Shown here piece after piece: positions 6,075 to 13,503 of a stretch of 16,727 bases of DNA (within the stretch, counting starts at the first letter, position 1; every line of letters begins with the position of its first letter). Origin of the DNA: JBBDYH01 sp040901795 (GTDB lineage Bacteria > Planctomycetota > Planctomycetia > Pirellulales > JALHPA01); contig JBBDYH010000125.1 of the NCBI GenBank assembly GCA_040901795.1, positions 1-16,727 on the forward strand, in the 5' to 3' direction. The notes beneath the pieces were generated by a model. The model worked only from the letters and a program-made list of their open reading frames with translations, did not search any database and was not told the DNA's origin. Both the position numbers and the translations under genes were made by a program.

Positions 6075-6494
6075 TTAAGGCACGAACGGATTAACCAATT
6101 GCACTGACTCGATCTGCCGTGTCGCCCCCATGTCTTCGGTGTACAGCGTATCGACGCCTGCCTCAATACATGCAGCGACGAGCAAGCTGTCCCAGTGGGA
6201 GCGGCTGTAGGTTTCGAAAAGCCGGTTCGCAGTTACAAGGACGGCTGGAGTTGGAATAGTAAGACCAAACTTGTTTCGATAGAAGCCGATATATCGCGGA
6301 GTGCGTTTTCTCGGCAGCACGCCAATTGATTCCCAGCGCCTGGCTTGTCCAACAAATTCGCAAGCCGCTTGCCACAGCAAGACACAATGTCCTGACCCCG
6401 CCAAGTCCGACAGCAGTTCGCGAGCAATAGGCTGTTTCTTCTTCTCCCGCCGGTCGAGCGCGTAAAGAAGAACGTTGGTGTCAACCGCGTTCAT
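6075..6494 (-). CDS. PIN-domain toxin (VapC-type ribonuclease)
   Basis: This 139-residue PIN-domain protein is probably the toxin of a type II toxin-antitoxin pair that cuts RNA in a Mg-dependent way. The acidic residues expected for PIN domains are visible: Asp5 (AVDTNVLLYALD), Glu46 (WQAACEFVGQ), Asp102 (SHWDSLLVAACIEAG) and Asp121 (LYTEDMG). Length is normal. Its ATG at 6494 lies inside the end of the antitoxin gene (14-bp overlap), typical of translational coupling with the antitoxin first. It converges on the BMC operon with only 16 bp between stops. The RNA target cannot be inferred. Confidence 0.88.
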   Translation of the reverse strand: MNAVDTNVLLYALDRREKKKQPIARELLSDLAGSGHCVLLWQAACEFVGQARRWESIGVLPRKRTPRYIGFYRNKFGLTIPTPAVLVTANRLFETYSRSHWDSLLVAACIEAGVDTLYTEDMGATRQIESVQLVNPFVP

Positions 6495-6699
6495 GCAGTT
6501 GATCCCGAGTTAGATAGGGCTCCGTGGAATAGATCGGATGTTCGTCAGAGAGTTGATCGAACTCCTCCAGAAACTTTGTTTTCTCGTCGGTGTTGATCGG
6601 CTCAATGACAAGTCGTACACGTGTCCGATCAGGCAATGTGACAGGCGTGTCGGGTTTGAATACGCTGCCATCAAAAGTGGCGGTGACGATATAGCTCAT
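6481..6699 (-). CDS. Antitoxin of the PIN toxin (DUF104/AF2212-like)
   Basis: This 72-residue protein starts MSYIVTATFDGSVFKPDTPV, followed by a VRLVIEP strand, resembling the small beta-rich AF2212/DUF104 antitoxins paired with PIN toxins. The C-terminal half (FLEEFDQLSDEHPIYSTEPY) is acidic and would wrap the toxin. It is upstream of and overlaps the toxin gene. A GGAG at 6707-6710 (minus strand) lies 7 nt from the ATG at 6699. The family assignment is tentative; the antitoxin role rests mainly on the overlap. Confidence 0.75.
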   Translation of the reverse strand: MSYIVTATFDGSVFKPDTPVTLPDRTRVRLVIEPINTDEKTKFLEEFDQLSDEHPIYSTEPYLTRDQLHERG

Positions 6700-6753
6700 G
6701 TGAGTACTCCAGCAACCCTATTGGCGGCCCATCGCCAATTATAACCCGCCCAA

Positions 6754-7860
6754 TCACTCCCCGCACGTCTTCGCCAGGTCGCGAAGATACTCCAGGGCCT
6801 CGTCCAGCTCCGGCGCCTCAACACCTTTTTCGCGACCGGCGCGGTCGCATTTGGCCAGCAGTAAGAGTTCGTCAAAGCTCTCGTTGGCCGTTAGCCGATG
6901 GCGCACGCGGGCGCCTAGCGTCCCATCGTAGTGGGCTTGCCCGTGCATGTGGTTTTCGATCAGCCAAAGCGTGCGCTCGGTGATATATCCCTCGAGCGCC
7001 TCAAGCCCGGCAGCCACATGATCCTGCGGATCGATCCCCTTGCCGACGTCGTGCAACAACGCCGCCAGCAGAAACTCCTCATCGTAGGGAAGCTCGTCGC
7101 GCGCCAGATCGAACACCTGCAGGCTGTGATACAGCGCGTCCCCTTCGGGGTGCCACTTCGGGTTTTGCTTGACGCGTTCCAGCGGCAATAACAGCATTTG
7201 GTAAATCTGAAAACGATCAACCTTGCTCGCAACTTGCAACAGCTCCTGGTCGAGATCGACGTCGCCGTATTCTTCGCGCAGAAAGGCTTCCAGCTCGGCG
7301 ATGCTGGCCCGCTCAATCGATTTGCCGGTGATTGAGCTTTTGAAGACGTAGTGTGCGAGCTTTGAACTATAAATCGTCAGCTCAAAGGCAAAACGATCCT
7401 GGATGTGAACGTGCGTGTACACGCGCTCCTCGCCGTCCTTGCGGACGCGCTTGCGCTCGACGTCGAACACCATGCCTTCGGCTTCGAGCGGAGCGGTAAC
7501 CGCTGCAACGCTGTCGCTGAAGAGGTGCAAGTCGATGTCCGAGCCAGCGCGGACGTGTCCCGTCAGCGTGCTGCCGATCAACCGCGGCCGGAACGCGGCC
7601 AGGATTCGCATCAGCCGCAGGGCCTCCAGCCGCATTTCCCGAAGGCGCGCGAAACGGCTTTGCCCTTCGTGCAGGCGGGCGAACGACTGGATCTGGTCGC
7701 GGATCTCGGCGTTGCTGGGCAGGTCGTGCGGCTTGACCCAGCCGCCGCTGAGCCGCTTGCCCGCCTTGAGCTTCGCCCGGTAATACTCCGACTCTTGCCG
7801 CTCGTACATGAGCCGCGCGGCTTCGAAGGCGATTTGCCTCCGCAGTTTTTCGTTCGACAT
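6754..7860 (-). CDS. Nucleotidyltransferase-HD domain fusion protein
   Basis: The 368-residue protein combines two catalytic modules. A polymerase-beta-type nucleotidyltransferase core is at about 95-165: Gly96-Ser97 (IGSTLTG), Asp108 and Asp110 (SDIDLHLF), with Glu160 (FAFELTIY) as a candidate third acidic residue. An HD phosphohydrolase core is at about 240-345: His245 (LYHSLQ), His270-Asp271 (LLHDVGKG) and Asp339 (KCDRAGR). The order matches bacterial tRNA-nucleotidyltransferase/poly(A)-polymerase relatives, but the usual RNA-binding regions are not apparent, and the long basic N-terminus (1-90) is unplaced. It could act on RNA ends or on a small nucleotide. It stands alone on the minus strand, 53 bp upstream of nothing related. 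Domains are firm; the substrate is unknown. Confidence 0.82.
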   Translation of the reverse strand: MSNEKLRRQIAFEAARLMYERQESEYYRAKLKAGKRLSGGWVKPHDLPSNAEIRDQIQSFARLHEGQSRFARLREMRLEALRLMRILAAFRPRLIGSTLTGHVRAGSDIDLHLFSDSVAAVTAPLEAEGMVFDVERKRVRKDGEERVYTHVHIQDRFAFELTIYSSKLAHYVFKSSITGKSIERASIAELEAFLREEYGDVDLDQELLQVASKVDRFQIYQMLLLPLERVKQNPKWHPEGDALYHSLQVFDLARDELPYDEEFLLAALLHDVGKGIDPQDHVAAGLEALEGYITERTLWLIENHMHGQAHYDGTLGARVRHRLTANESFDELLLLAKCDRAGREKGVEAPELDEALEYLRDLAKTCGE

Positions 7861-7956
7861 GAACCGAGGGCGCCGTTATTTAGCCCGTCGCGCGGCGCAA
7901 GGCTTTATGTCCATTCTAGTCCGCCGTGCGGCAAATTGAAGGCCGCACGCCCGTGG

Positions 7957-7976
7957 GGCAGACATTCCTGTCTGCC
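7957..7976. repeat. Short palindrome ggcagaca-ttcc-tgtctgcc
   Basis: This is a perfect inverted repeat with 8-bp arms and a 4-nt loop. It lies 9 bases past the stop of the DUF1080 gene (minus strand), so it may stabilise or end that transcript. No T-run follows on the minus strand, so a dispersed repeat is equally possible. Confidence 0.75.
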
Positions 7977-7985
7977 GAAGTCCTC

Positions 7986-8699
7986 TCACGGTTTGCCGGC
8001 CAATTCAGCCTTCTCCAATGAGCGCACCTGGATATTTTTGAGCGCCGCGGTCGTTCTCCAAGAAGCGATCCCGAAAGGCTTCGATAGCTCGACCTCCGGA
8101 CGGATCGAAATCTTGCGGTCCTTCAATTCAAGGTCGACGACCTTTTTGTCGTCGATCCAGCACTGGATGCTCTCCTTGGTCACGCGGACGCGGATGGCGT
8201 ACCACTGCTTTTCCTGGAAATCCATTCCCTTTGCGGTTTCGTTGTTCGCCGCATCGTAACCGTCGATGCTTGACAGACCCACCACCGTGCCGCCCCAGCC
8301 GCCGACGATGAACGAACACGGATCGCTCCCCACCGGAAATGTCATCCCGCAGAAGAAATCATTCCCGTCGACGCGCATGGCGTCGCAGCGAACCTCGTAA
8401 TTCCACTTGGGAAAGTCCTTCGTCCAGGTGACGCCGGTGCAGCCGTCGCCGAAACCCAAAATGATCTTGCCGTCTTCGACCTCGACGTCGCCTTGCGTGC
8501 CGAAGTTGGGGACCTTCCAGCCCGCCAGCGACTTGCCGTCGAAGAGGGACATCCACTTTTCCTTGGCGGCTTTTTTCTTGTCGGACGCAGCCTTCTCCTG
8601 TTCCGCCGATTTATCTTTCGCCGGTTCCACGGCAAAGCCGGTCACACCAACCAGGCAAACGAATAGAGCCATTGCCGAATGGCACAGGAAAAATCTCAT
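7986..8699 (-). CDS. Exported DUF1080 protein (3-keto-disaccharide hydrolase-like domain)
   Basis: This is a 237-residue secreted protein. A Sec signal peptide is visible (MRFFLCHSAMALFVCLVGVT, cut near residue 23), then a Lys/Glu-rich linker (25-48) and a DUF1080 domain starting SLFDGKSLAGWKV (about 51 on). The domain is a concanavalin-like beta sandwich that includes WNYEVRCDAMRVDGNDFF and the closing PFGIASWRTTAALKNIQV. DUF1080 proteins are very numerous in planctomycetes, and some act on 3-keto-sugar glycosides. The ATG at 8699 was chosen because the longer frame from 8780 adds 27 residues ahead of a complete signal peptide. Activity is not shown by the sequence itself. Confidence 0.87.
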   Translation of the reverse strand: MRFFLCHSAMALFVCLVGVTGFAVEPAKDKSAEQEKAASDKKKAAKEKWMSLFDGKSLAGWKVPNFGTQGDVEVEDGKIILGFGDGCTGVTWTKDFPKWNYEVRCDAMRVDGNDFFCGMTFPVGSDPCSFIVGGWGGTVVGLSSIDGYDAANNETAKGMDFQEKQWYAIRVRVTKESIQCWIDDKKVVDLELKDRKISIRPEVELSKPFGIASWRTTAALKNIQVRSLEKAELAGKP

Positions 8700-8799
8700 G
8701 GTCAGACTCTTACTTAAGTCGCAATAACGAACCGTAGACGAATCGAAATGAATTAGAAACGGTCGCAAACGTAGAGTCAATCTGCCGGTTGGTGGTCTG

Positions 8800-8813
8800 T
8801 TCAGTGGTCAGTG
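8800..8813 (+). repeat. Heptamer pair TTCAGTG-GTCAGTG
   Basis: Two units followed by gcggtacgcgc lie in the 163-bp gap between the DUF1080 gene and the lipoprotein gene. The unit and its flank match the longer array at 10555-10589. The rest of the gap shows nothing recognisable. Confidence 0.6.
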
Positions 8814-8862
8814 GCGGTACGCGCTTGCCAGAGGAGGATCTTTCGATGGTTTACTTGCCACA

Positions 8863-9504
8863 CTATGGTAGCTTCAAGCGAAATTCGAACGTGTCGCGAT
8901 TGCGTTCGAGCGGAGATAGCTCGAATCCCAGCTCCGTTGCCGTGTTGTATCTGGCTGGGATCTTCAGGCTATCGTGAGTGATGTGGACTCGATAGAGCCC
9001 GAATTCAATACCCGGGAGTCCCGGCGGAGCATCAATTGTGACCGGTTTGGCAATGCCGCGATCATTGGTCACTCCCTCGCCCGGTTGGATCGCTCCACCG
9101 AGGAACGGTTCCGGAACGACCCGCACCCTGGCGCCCTCGATCGGACGATCGCTGTCGCCAGCGTATACGACGCACATGCATGGCATGCGCCCAATCCCAG
9201 TTCCTAACATCGCTTCGAGTCGTGATTCGACCTCAGCTTTTGAGACCAGGCCGTCGTGGTTTGCGTCGTAAAGTTTGAAAGAACCGGCGAGCGCGGGACA
9301 AGCCAACGACTCGTTTTGGGAAATGTTTTGATCTTTGTCGGAGTCATATTGCTCAACCGCTGCGGACGCTGCCTGAGCAGGGTCAATCTGTGGAACTTCG
9401 ACGCGGTCGGGGCCAAAGCTGCATCCGCACACCAGCATCGCCGCCAGAACGCCGAATCGAGGAAGTTGGCGGGAGGAAGTGCGAAATGCATCGTGGCTCG
9501 ACAT
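8863..9504 (-). CDS. Exported lipoprotein with two EF-hand loops, partner of the DUF1559 gene
   Basis: This 213-residue product has a lipoprotein signal: a basic n-region, hydrophobic FGVLAAMLVCG and Cys28 as lipidation site (LVCGC). Two consecutive 12-residue EF-hand loops follow, DSDKDQNISQNE and DANHDGLVSKAE, both with Asp at position 1 and Glu at 12, so calcium binding is likely. The C-terminal half has a carboxypeptidase-regulatory-like beta fold (GARVRVVPEPFLGG, YRVHITHDSLKIPARYNT). The ATG at 9504 is preferred; a TTG at 9531 overlapping the previous stop would add 9 residues. It lies 23 bp downstream of the DUF1559 gene, a pairing common in planctomycetes. The role is unknown. Confidence 0.83.
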   Translation of the reverse strand: MSSHDAFRTSSRQLPRFGVLAAMLVCGCSFGPDRVEVPQIDPAQAASAAVEQYDSDKDQNISQNESLACPALAGSFKLYDANHDGLVSKAEVESRLEAMLGTGIGRMPCMCVVYAGDSDRPIEGARVRVVPEPFLGGAIQPGEGVTNDRGIAKPVTIDAPPGLPGIEFGLYRVHITHDSLKIPARYNTATELGFELSPLERNRDTFEFRLKLP

Positions 9505-9527
9505 AAGTCGGTTTTCCCGCGCAAAAC

Positions 9528-10457
9528 TCAAAAGGATTCGACCGGCTTACCGTCGCGACGATCGACGAGTCGTTCGTGCGTTCTAAGATCAATGTCGAAG
9601 CCGACGGCGTGTACCGATCCGTCACACATCACCGCCATAAACCCAAAGGAGTGTGCAGATCCAAAGCTGTAACTGCAGTCCAGTCCAGGCCGATCCTGAC
9701 ACGGCTGGAAGCTGTGGCGGAAAACATCGCGATCACTGCCGATGTACATATTCTCGTTGTCTCCCAAATCCTGACCGTTGAAATAGTTGTCAGGGTTGAC
9801 GTACTTCTCCGCAGCAAAATACGTCTTGCTCAAACCATCGGTGACCTGCTTCGCCTTGACCACCCAGGCCCGCCCGACCAGTCCTACGGTCTTGGCCGCA
9901 GTGGGTGGTGGTCCGTTCCGATTGCTGGGTCCGCCTTCGTCAATTCGCAAGTCACCGGCGTTGGCGGCGTAATCATTTCGCGCCGCCAGGACCATCGTTT
10001 CCGTCCAATACGGTTGCCACTGCACAGGTCCCGCTCTGAATGGTTCGGCTGGCCTGCGACTTGGGCAGTTCATAGCGGCAACCGGCGTCATGGCGACTTG
10101 TTTGAGTTGCGCTGCCGTTGGCGAAGGGGCGCCGAGCTGGTGCAGGTTGTTTTCCTCGAGGAACGGCAAGATGTTGTAAATCCAACCTCCCGGTTGGTTC
10201 GGCCCAAATCCTCGATTCGGCAGACCCATGCAGCGAAACCCCCAGCCGCCGTGTGGAAAGAAGCGTTGCTGGTTTTCGTGGTTAAGTGCGGCAAGTCCGA
10301 TCTGCTTGAGATTGTTTTTGCACTGCGTGCGGCGTCCTGCTTCTCGGGCCACCTGGACGGCGGGCAACAACAGCGCCACCAGGATGCCAATGATCGCGAT
10401 CACCACCAAGAGTTCCACGAGCGTAAAGCCGCGTCGAGAAGGATTCGCTTGCCGCAT
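9528..10457 (-). CDS. DUF1559 pseudopilin-like protein with type IV pilin N-terminus
   Basis: The 309-residue protein has a prepilin-type leader: RRG-FTLVELLVVIAIIG, with Gly10/Phe11 as cleavage site and Glu15 as the conserved Glu+5, followed by ILVALLLPAVQVAREAGRR. The DUF1559 (SBP_bac_10-like) body follows, with CKNNLKQIGLAALNHE and the C-terminal MCDGSVHAVGFDID motif. Such proteins occur in many copies in planctomycete genomes, are exported and probably assemble at the envelope; their function is unknown. ATG 10457 is chosen over the upstream ATG at 10517 because a strong GGAGG lies 5 nt before it and the leader is then of normal length. Confidence 0.93.
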   Translation of the reverse strand: MRQANPSRRGFTLVELLVVIAIIGILVALLLPAVQVAREAGRRTQCKNNLKQIGLAALNHENQQRFFPHGGWGFRCMGLPNRGFGPNQPGGWIYNILPFLEENNLHQLGAPSPTAAQLKQVAMTPVAAMNCPSRRPAEPFRAGPVQWQPYWTETMVLAARNDYAANAGDLRIDEGGPSNRNGPPPTAAKTVGLVGRAWVVKAKQVTDGLSKTYFAAEKYVNPDNYFNGQDLGDNENMYIGSDRDVFRHSFQPCQDRPGLDCSYSFGSAHSFGFMAVMCDGSVHAVGFDIDLRTHERLVDRRDGKPVESF

Positions 10458-10462
10458 AACCG

Positions 10463-10467
10463 CCTCC
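10463..10467 (-). promoter_or_regulatory. Shine-Dalgarno GGAGG deciding the DUF1559 start
   Basis: On the minus strand GGAGG-CGGTT-ATG gives a 5-nt spacing to the ATG at 10457. It is the strongest SD seen in the window and contrasts with the SD-less BMC operon. Confidence 0.8.
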
Positions 10468-10554
10468 GATCCGCTGCGTGGTGGTTCGTTTTTTGGCAAT
10501 TGTGCCAGGATCGTCATTGTAGTGTGTCGGCGCGCCGGCTACTACTTCGGCCAT

Positions 10555-10589
10555 GTCAGTGGTCAGTCGTCAGTGGTCAGGGGTCAGGG
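10555..10589 (+). repeat. Heptamer array GTCAGTG, 5 units
   Basis: Units GTCAGTG, GTCAGTC, GTCAGTG, GTCAGGG and GTCAGGG, followed by gcggcgaatctacg, lie upstream of the DUF1559 gene. This is a fourth heptamer unit type in the window. Confidence 0.9.
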
Positions 10590-10853
10590 GCGGCGAATCT
10601 ACGCCGGTAGATGAACAGGAGGAAACCAAGGCAACGAAGATCGAACAGGACGGTGCTCACTGCAGTACGCAAGCAAACGAACCACGAAGGACCGTAGGAC
10701 ACGAAGCCGCAGACCGGAGAGGCGGATAAGGGGATAGCGGGGATAATGGAGATGAAGCCTCTTCATTTTGTGTTGATCGCCCTCCTCAGTGGCTCTGCTG
10801 CCGCGGGAGACCTTTTGGCGCGGCGGCGGACAAAAATGCATAGGGGGTCAGGC

Positions 10854-10946
10854 TCCAGAAAGTCGGGCTCGCTGCGGGCGGCGAAACGGCTGAAGGCCTT
10901 TTGGGGCTTGTAGTTGCACTTGGGGCGGTGCGCGCGACTTTCTGGA
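10854..10946. repeat. REP-like inverted-repeat element with 12-bp perfect arms
   Basis: tccagaaagtcg (10854-10865) and cgactttctgga (10935-10946) are perfect inverted copies around a G-rich centre. The left side is preceded by agggggtcaggc. Size and arm layout resemble miniature palindromic elements mobilised in trans, but no transposase is in the window. Confidence 0.55.
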
Positions 10947-11060
10947 CTTTTTGAAGTTGTGTATCACCGTGCACAGTAACCGCGGATCATGCCGCTGCAG
11001 CTCGCGCGCGGTTTAGCCGGCCGGGCTGGGTTCAAGTTGCCAAGGATCGAGCCTGTGACG

Positions 11061-11095
11061 CAGGGTTCAGAGATCGGGGTTCAGGGTTCAGGGTT
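11061..11095 (-). repeat. Heptamer array AACCCTG in inverse orientation, about 5 degenerate units
   Basis: On the plus strand it reads CAGGGTT, CAGAGAT, CGGGGTT, CAGGGTT, CAGGGTT. No gene starts next to it on the minus strand, unlike the three arrays in the BMC operon. Confidence 0.82.
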
Positions 11096-11166
11096 CAGCC
11101 TAGACAATGAACCCGCCACAGCCTCGCGCGGCGTCATGTGTTGGGTTGAAGGCGCGCTAGTCGTTC

Positions 11167-11191
11167 CCACTGCTGGACAAACCAGCAGTGG
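11167..11191. repeat. Palindrome ccactgctgg-acaaa-ccagcagtgg
   Basis: Perfect 10-bp arms surround a 5-nt loop, in a gene-free stretch. It is probably a dispersed intergenic repeat; no adjacent gene ends here, so a terminator role is unlikely. Confidence 0.8.
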
Positions 11192-11469
11192 CACCGATCC
11201 TATCATATTGTACATAATTTCATGTATTCTGTCAAGGGCAAAATTGGGCCACTCGGCGAAAAGGTGGCCGGTGGTCAGAGGCGGCGAGTACGCGCCACGG
11301 CCCGCCGCCGCCCGCCACGCCGGTTGAAGAAGTGTATACTGGGGCACCGCTCCGGTTCCCCCCACCGTCGCCAGCCCAATGGTGCAAGTCAGCCATGAGG
11401 TCGACAACGTTCCCTGCCCGGTTGCTCGCGAGGCCATGCAAATCCCGCTGGCGTGATCGTTTCACGCGC

Positions 11470-12792
11470 ATGCTCCTGAGGTCCCTGATGTTGTCGGCCG
11501 TCCTCGTGGTCTGTGTGTCGAGCTGGGCCGCCTTCATTGTCATCCAGCCGGCCATGGCCGCCGACGGCGGTGCGCTGGCCGGAAACCGCCACCGCGTGCT
11601 AGTTTCGACCGACATCGGCGGGACGGACCCGGATGACTTTCAGTCGATGGTGCATCTCTTGGTCTATGCGGACTGCTTCGACCTCGAGGGGCTTGTCTCG
11701 TCCCCCTACGGTCCCGGGCGCAAAGAGCACCTCTTGAAAGTCATCGATTGCTATGAGCGCGATTACGCCAACCTGAAGACGTACTCCCAGAAGTACCCCG
11801 CGCCCGACTCGCTGCGCGGCATCACCAAACAGGGCGAGACGGAGGTCGCGCCGTACGGCGGCGTACGGCGATCGACCGCAGGGTCAGAGTGGATCGTCCG
11901 CTGCGCGCGTCGCGATGATCCGCGTCCGCTTTATGTGTTGGTCTGGGGCGGCATTGAGGATCTCGCCCAGGTGTTACACGACGCCCCCGACATCCTGCCG
12001 AAGCTGCGCGTCTATTGGATCGGCGGGCCGAACAAGAAATGGAGCCCCGACGCCTACCAATACATCGCCGACCACCATCCCAAACTCTGGATCATCGAGG
12101 CCAACGCCACGTACCGCGGCTGGTTCACCGGCGGCAACCAGTCGGGCGATTGGAGCAACACCGCCTTCGTCGCCCGGCACGTCGCCGGCAAAGGGGCGTT
12201 GGGCGAATTCTTCCAGACGCAGTTGAGCGGCACGCTCAAGATGGGCGACACGCCGTCTGTCGGCTGGTTGCTGGTAGGTACGCCTGAAGATCCGTCGCAG
12301 CCGGGCTGGGGCGGACGTTTCGTACGCGCTTGGAGTCGCCCGTATGCGCGTTTCGACCGTCTCACCACGACCGAAGATCGCATCGAGCAGTTCGCCGTCC
12401 TTGAGCTTGCACTCCCGCTGGGCGACCATGCGCCAGAGCACCCTGAAGCGCGGCTGGTAGTTGAAAACCAGTCGCTGGCCGGGCACGCGGCGAACGATGG
12501 CACGATGCGTTTCCGTTTCTCTCCGAAGGACGCGAAAACGTACCGCTTTACCATCGAGAGCAACGTGCCGGCACTCGACAAGCAGACCGGCGGCGTGACG
12601 TCGTTCCTACCATCGCCAGACGCTGCACAGCGTGCTTCCGGCAGACATCCCAACTGGTGGACCGACGATCCTGCTGCGGCCGCGGCCGACGGCGTTCATC
12701 TCGGGGCCAAGACGGTGAGCCGCTGGCGCGAGGACTATCTGCGCAACTTCGCCGAGCGTATGCTGCGCTGCCGGTCGCCCGCCTCCCCATAA
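11470..12792 (+). CDS. Exported DUF1593 protein (nucleoside-hydrolase-like fold)
   Basis: This 440-residue secreted protein starts with a hydrophobic signal (MLLRSLMLSAVLVVCVSSWA, likely cut after AMA near residue 30). The catalytic-type domain opens with VLVSTDIGGTDPDDFQS; Asp48, Asp53, Asp55 and Asp56 match the calcium-binding aspartates of the inosine-uridine nucleoside hydrolase fold. Further conserved-looking stretches are LYVLVWGGIEDLAQVL and VYWIGGPNKKWSPDAYQY. A C-terminal beta-rich segment (about 330-420) fits the second domain of DUF1593 proteins. Earlier in-frame ATGs at 11332 and 11395 would place 25-46 residues before the signal; no SD separates the options. DUF1593 proteins are often near polysaccharide-degrading genes, and pectate-lyase relics follow here. 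The true substrate is unknown. Confidence 0.85.
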   Translation: MLLRSLMLSAVLVVCVSSWAAFIVIQPAMAADGGALAGNRHRVLVSTDIGGTDPDDFQSMVHLLVYADCFDLEGLVSSPYGPGRKEHLLKVIDCYERDYANLKTYSQKYPAPDSLRGITKQGETEVAPYGGVRRSTAGSEWIVRCARRDDPRPLYVLVWGGIEDLAQVLHDAPDILPKLRVYWIGGPNKKWSPDAYQYIADHHPKLWIIEANATYRGWFTGGNQSGDWSNTAFVARHVAGKGALGEFFQTQLSGTLKMGDTPSVGWLLVGTPEDPSQPGWGGRFVRAWSRPYARFDRLTTTEDRIEQFAVLELALPLGDHAPEHPEARLVVENQSLAGHAANDGTMRFRFSPKDAKTYRFTIESNVPALDKQTGGVTSFLPSPDAAQRASGRHPNWWTDDPAAAAADGVHLGAKTVSRWREDYLRNFAERMLRCRSPASP

Positions 12793-12802
12793 TCCAGGAA
12801 TC

Positions 12803-12985
12803 CACTACGAGGTTGACTCTGGGTGTCCGTTCTTTTGCGGCCGGGACGGCGTCAAGAAATATCACCTGTCCGAAATCGAAGCCGAGCGCCGCAACGGCTA
12901 CGCCTGGTACGGCCAGTGGGGCAAAGACGTGGCCACGTCGTACGACAAGTGGAAGAACAAATGGCCTGATACCGACGCGCGGTAA
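12803..12985 (+). pseudogene. 3' remnant of a pectate-lyase-like gene, copy 1
   Basis: One frame, ending at a TAA at 12983-12985, encodes 60 residues resembling the C-terminus of family PL10 pectate lyases: HYEVDSGCPFFCGRDGVKKY, then LSEIEAERRNGYAWYGQWGK and a tryptophan/lysine-rich end (YDKWKNKWPDTDAR). There is no start codon and no upstream catalytic part. The sequence begins 10 bp after the DUF1593 stop in another frame. Its last 99 bp match copy 2 (14036-14134) at about 91%. The pectate lyase identity is from motif recollection and should be checked. Confidence 0.65.
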
Positions 12986-13077
12986 GCGTCGGTCCGTGCT
13001 GAGACGGCGATCGGCCCGCCGCGGCGGCAAAGCACGCCGGCACATGCAAACTTCGCGGTGCGGATACTGCCGTCGAA

Positions 13078-13383
13078 TCAGCCGCGTCGGCGAGAACGAG
13101 TGCTGGGCTTGGGCGTTGCAGCGCGCGATTGCGCTACTCGCTTCCAGAACTCCTCGTGCATGATTCCACCGCTCTCGTCGATTTGTTCGTGAGCTTCTTT
13201 GAAGATCGATTTTAGCGAGCGCCGGGGCGAAGCGGCCAGCTCCTCGGCGTCGCGCTTGTTGCGGACGGCCAAGAGCACCGCCACGGGTTTCCCGTTGCGC
13301 GTGACCAGAACCGGCTGTTGCTGGCTGGCATCCAGATAGTCGTCGAACTGGGCAGCGACCTTAGCGGCTGATGCGGTTTTCAT
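13078..13383 (-). CDS. Phd/YefM-family antitoxin, no adjacent toxin
   Basis: The 101-residue protein has the Phd/YefM DNA-binding and dimer fold: MKTASAAKVAAQFDDYLDAS, then QQPVLVTRNGKPVAVLLAV. The C-terminal part (RRSLKSIFKEAHEQIDESGG) would neutralise a toxin, and the last residues are basic (RSRRRG). AGAGG lies 7 nt before ATG 13383, so translation looks intact. The downstream 90 bp holds no toxin-like frame, and beyond it is the pectate-lyase relic, so it appears orphaned. It may repress its own promoter or act on a toxin elsewhere. Confidence 0.82.
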   Translation of the reverse strand: MKTASAAKVAAQFDDYLDASQQQPVLVTRNGKPVAVLLAVRNKRDAEELAASPRRSLKSIFKEAHEQIDESGGIMHEEFWKRVAQSRAATPKPSTRSRRRG

Positions 13384-13503
13384 AGGATTACCTCTTCTCC
13401 ACCGATAAGCAGGCGATTGCGCTGTTTTACTTCCACGTAGGCGGCGGGCACACTGCGGAATCGCCGGGCGGCTTGCGGTAGCAAACCTCGCCGCCTCCGG
13501 GTC

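Larger units (their letters stand above)
10518..11394. other. About 0.9 kb without a convincing gene, rich in repeats
   Basis: Open frames here are short, lack recognisable domains and lie over repeats. The stretch holds a heptamer array (10555-10589), an inverted-repeat element (10854-10946), an inverted AACCCTG array (11061-11095) and a palindrome (11167-11191). An A+T-rich patch at 11203-11232 (ttgtacataatttcatgtat) could contain a promoter for the downstream DUF1593 gene, but no convincing -35/-10 pair was found. Bases 11274-11296 repeat the GTCAGxGGCGGCGA...TACGCG flank seen beside the other GTCAGTG arrays. Confidence 0.6.

Noticed and set aside
7405..8259. 284-codon plus-strand open frame opposite the nucleotidyltransferase and DUF1080 genes
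   Set aside because: It spans two genes with clear domains on the other strand and the palindrome between them.
9576..10610. 344-codon plus-strand open frame opposite the DUF1559 gene
   Set aside because: The minus-strand frame has a complete pilin leader, a strong SD and family motifs; the plus-strand product has none.
10599..11327. Small open frames in the repeat-rich gap before the DUF1593 gene
   Set aside because: The products are low-complexity, contain translated repeats and have no recognisable domain or start signal.
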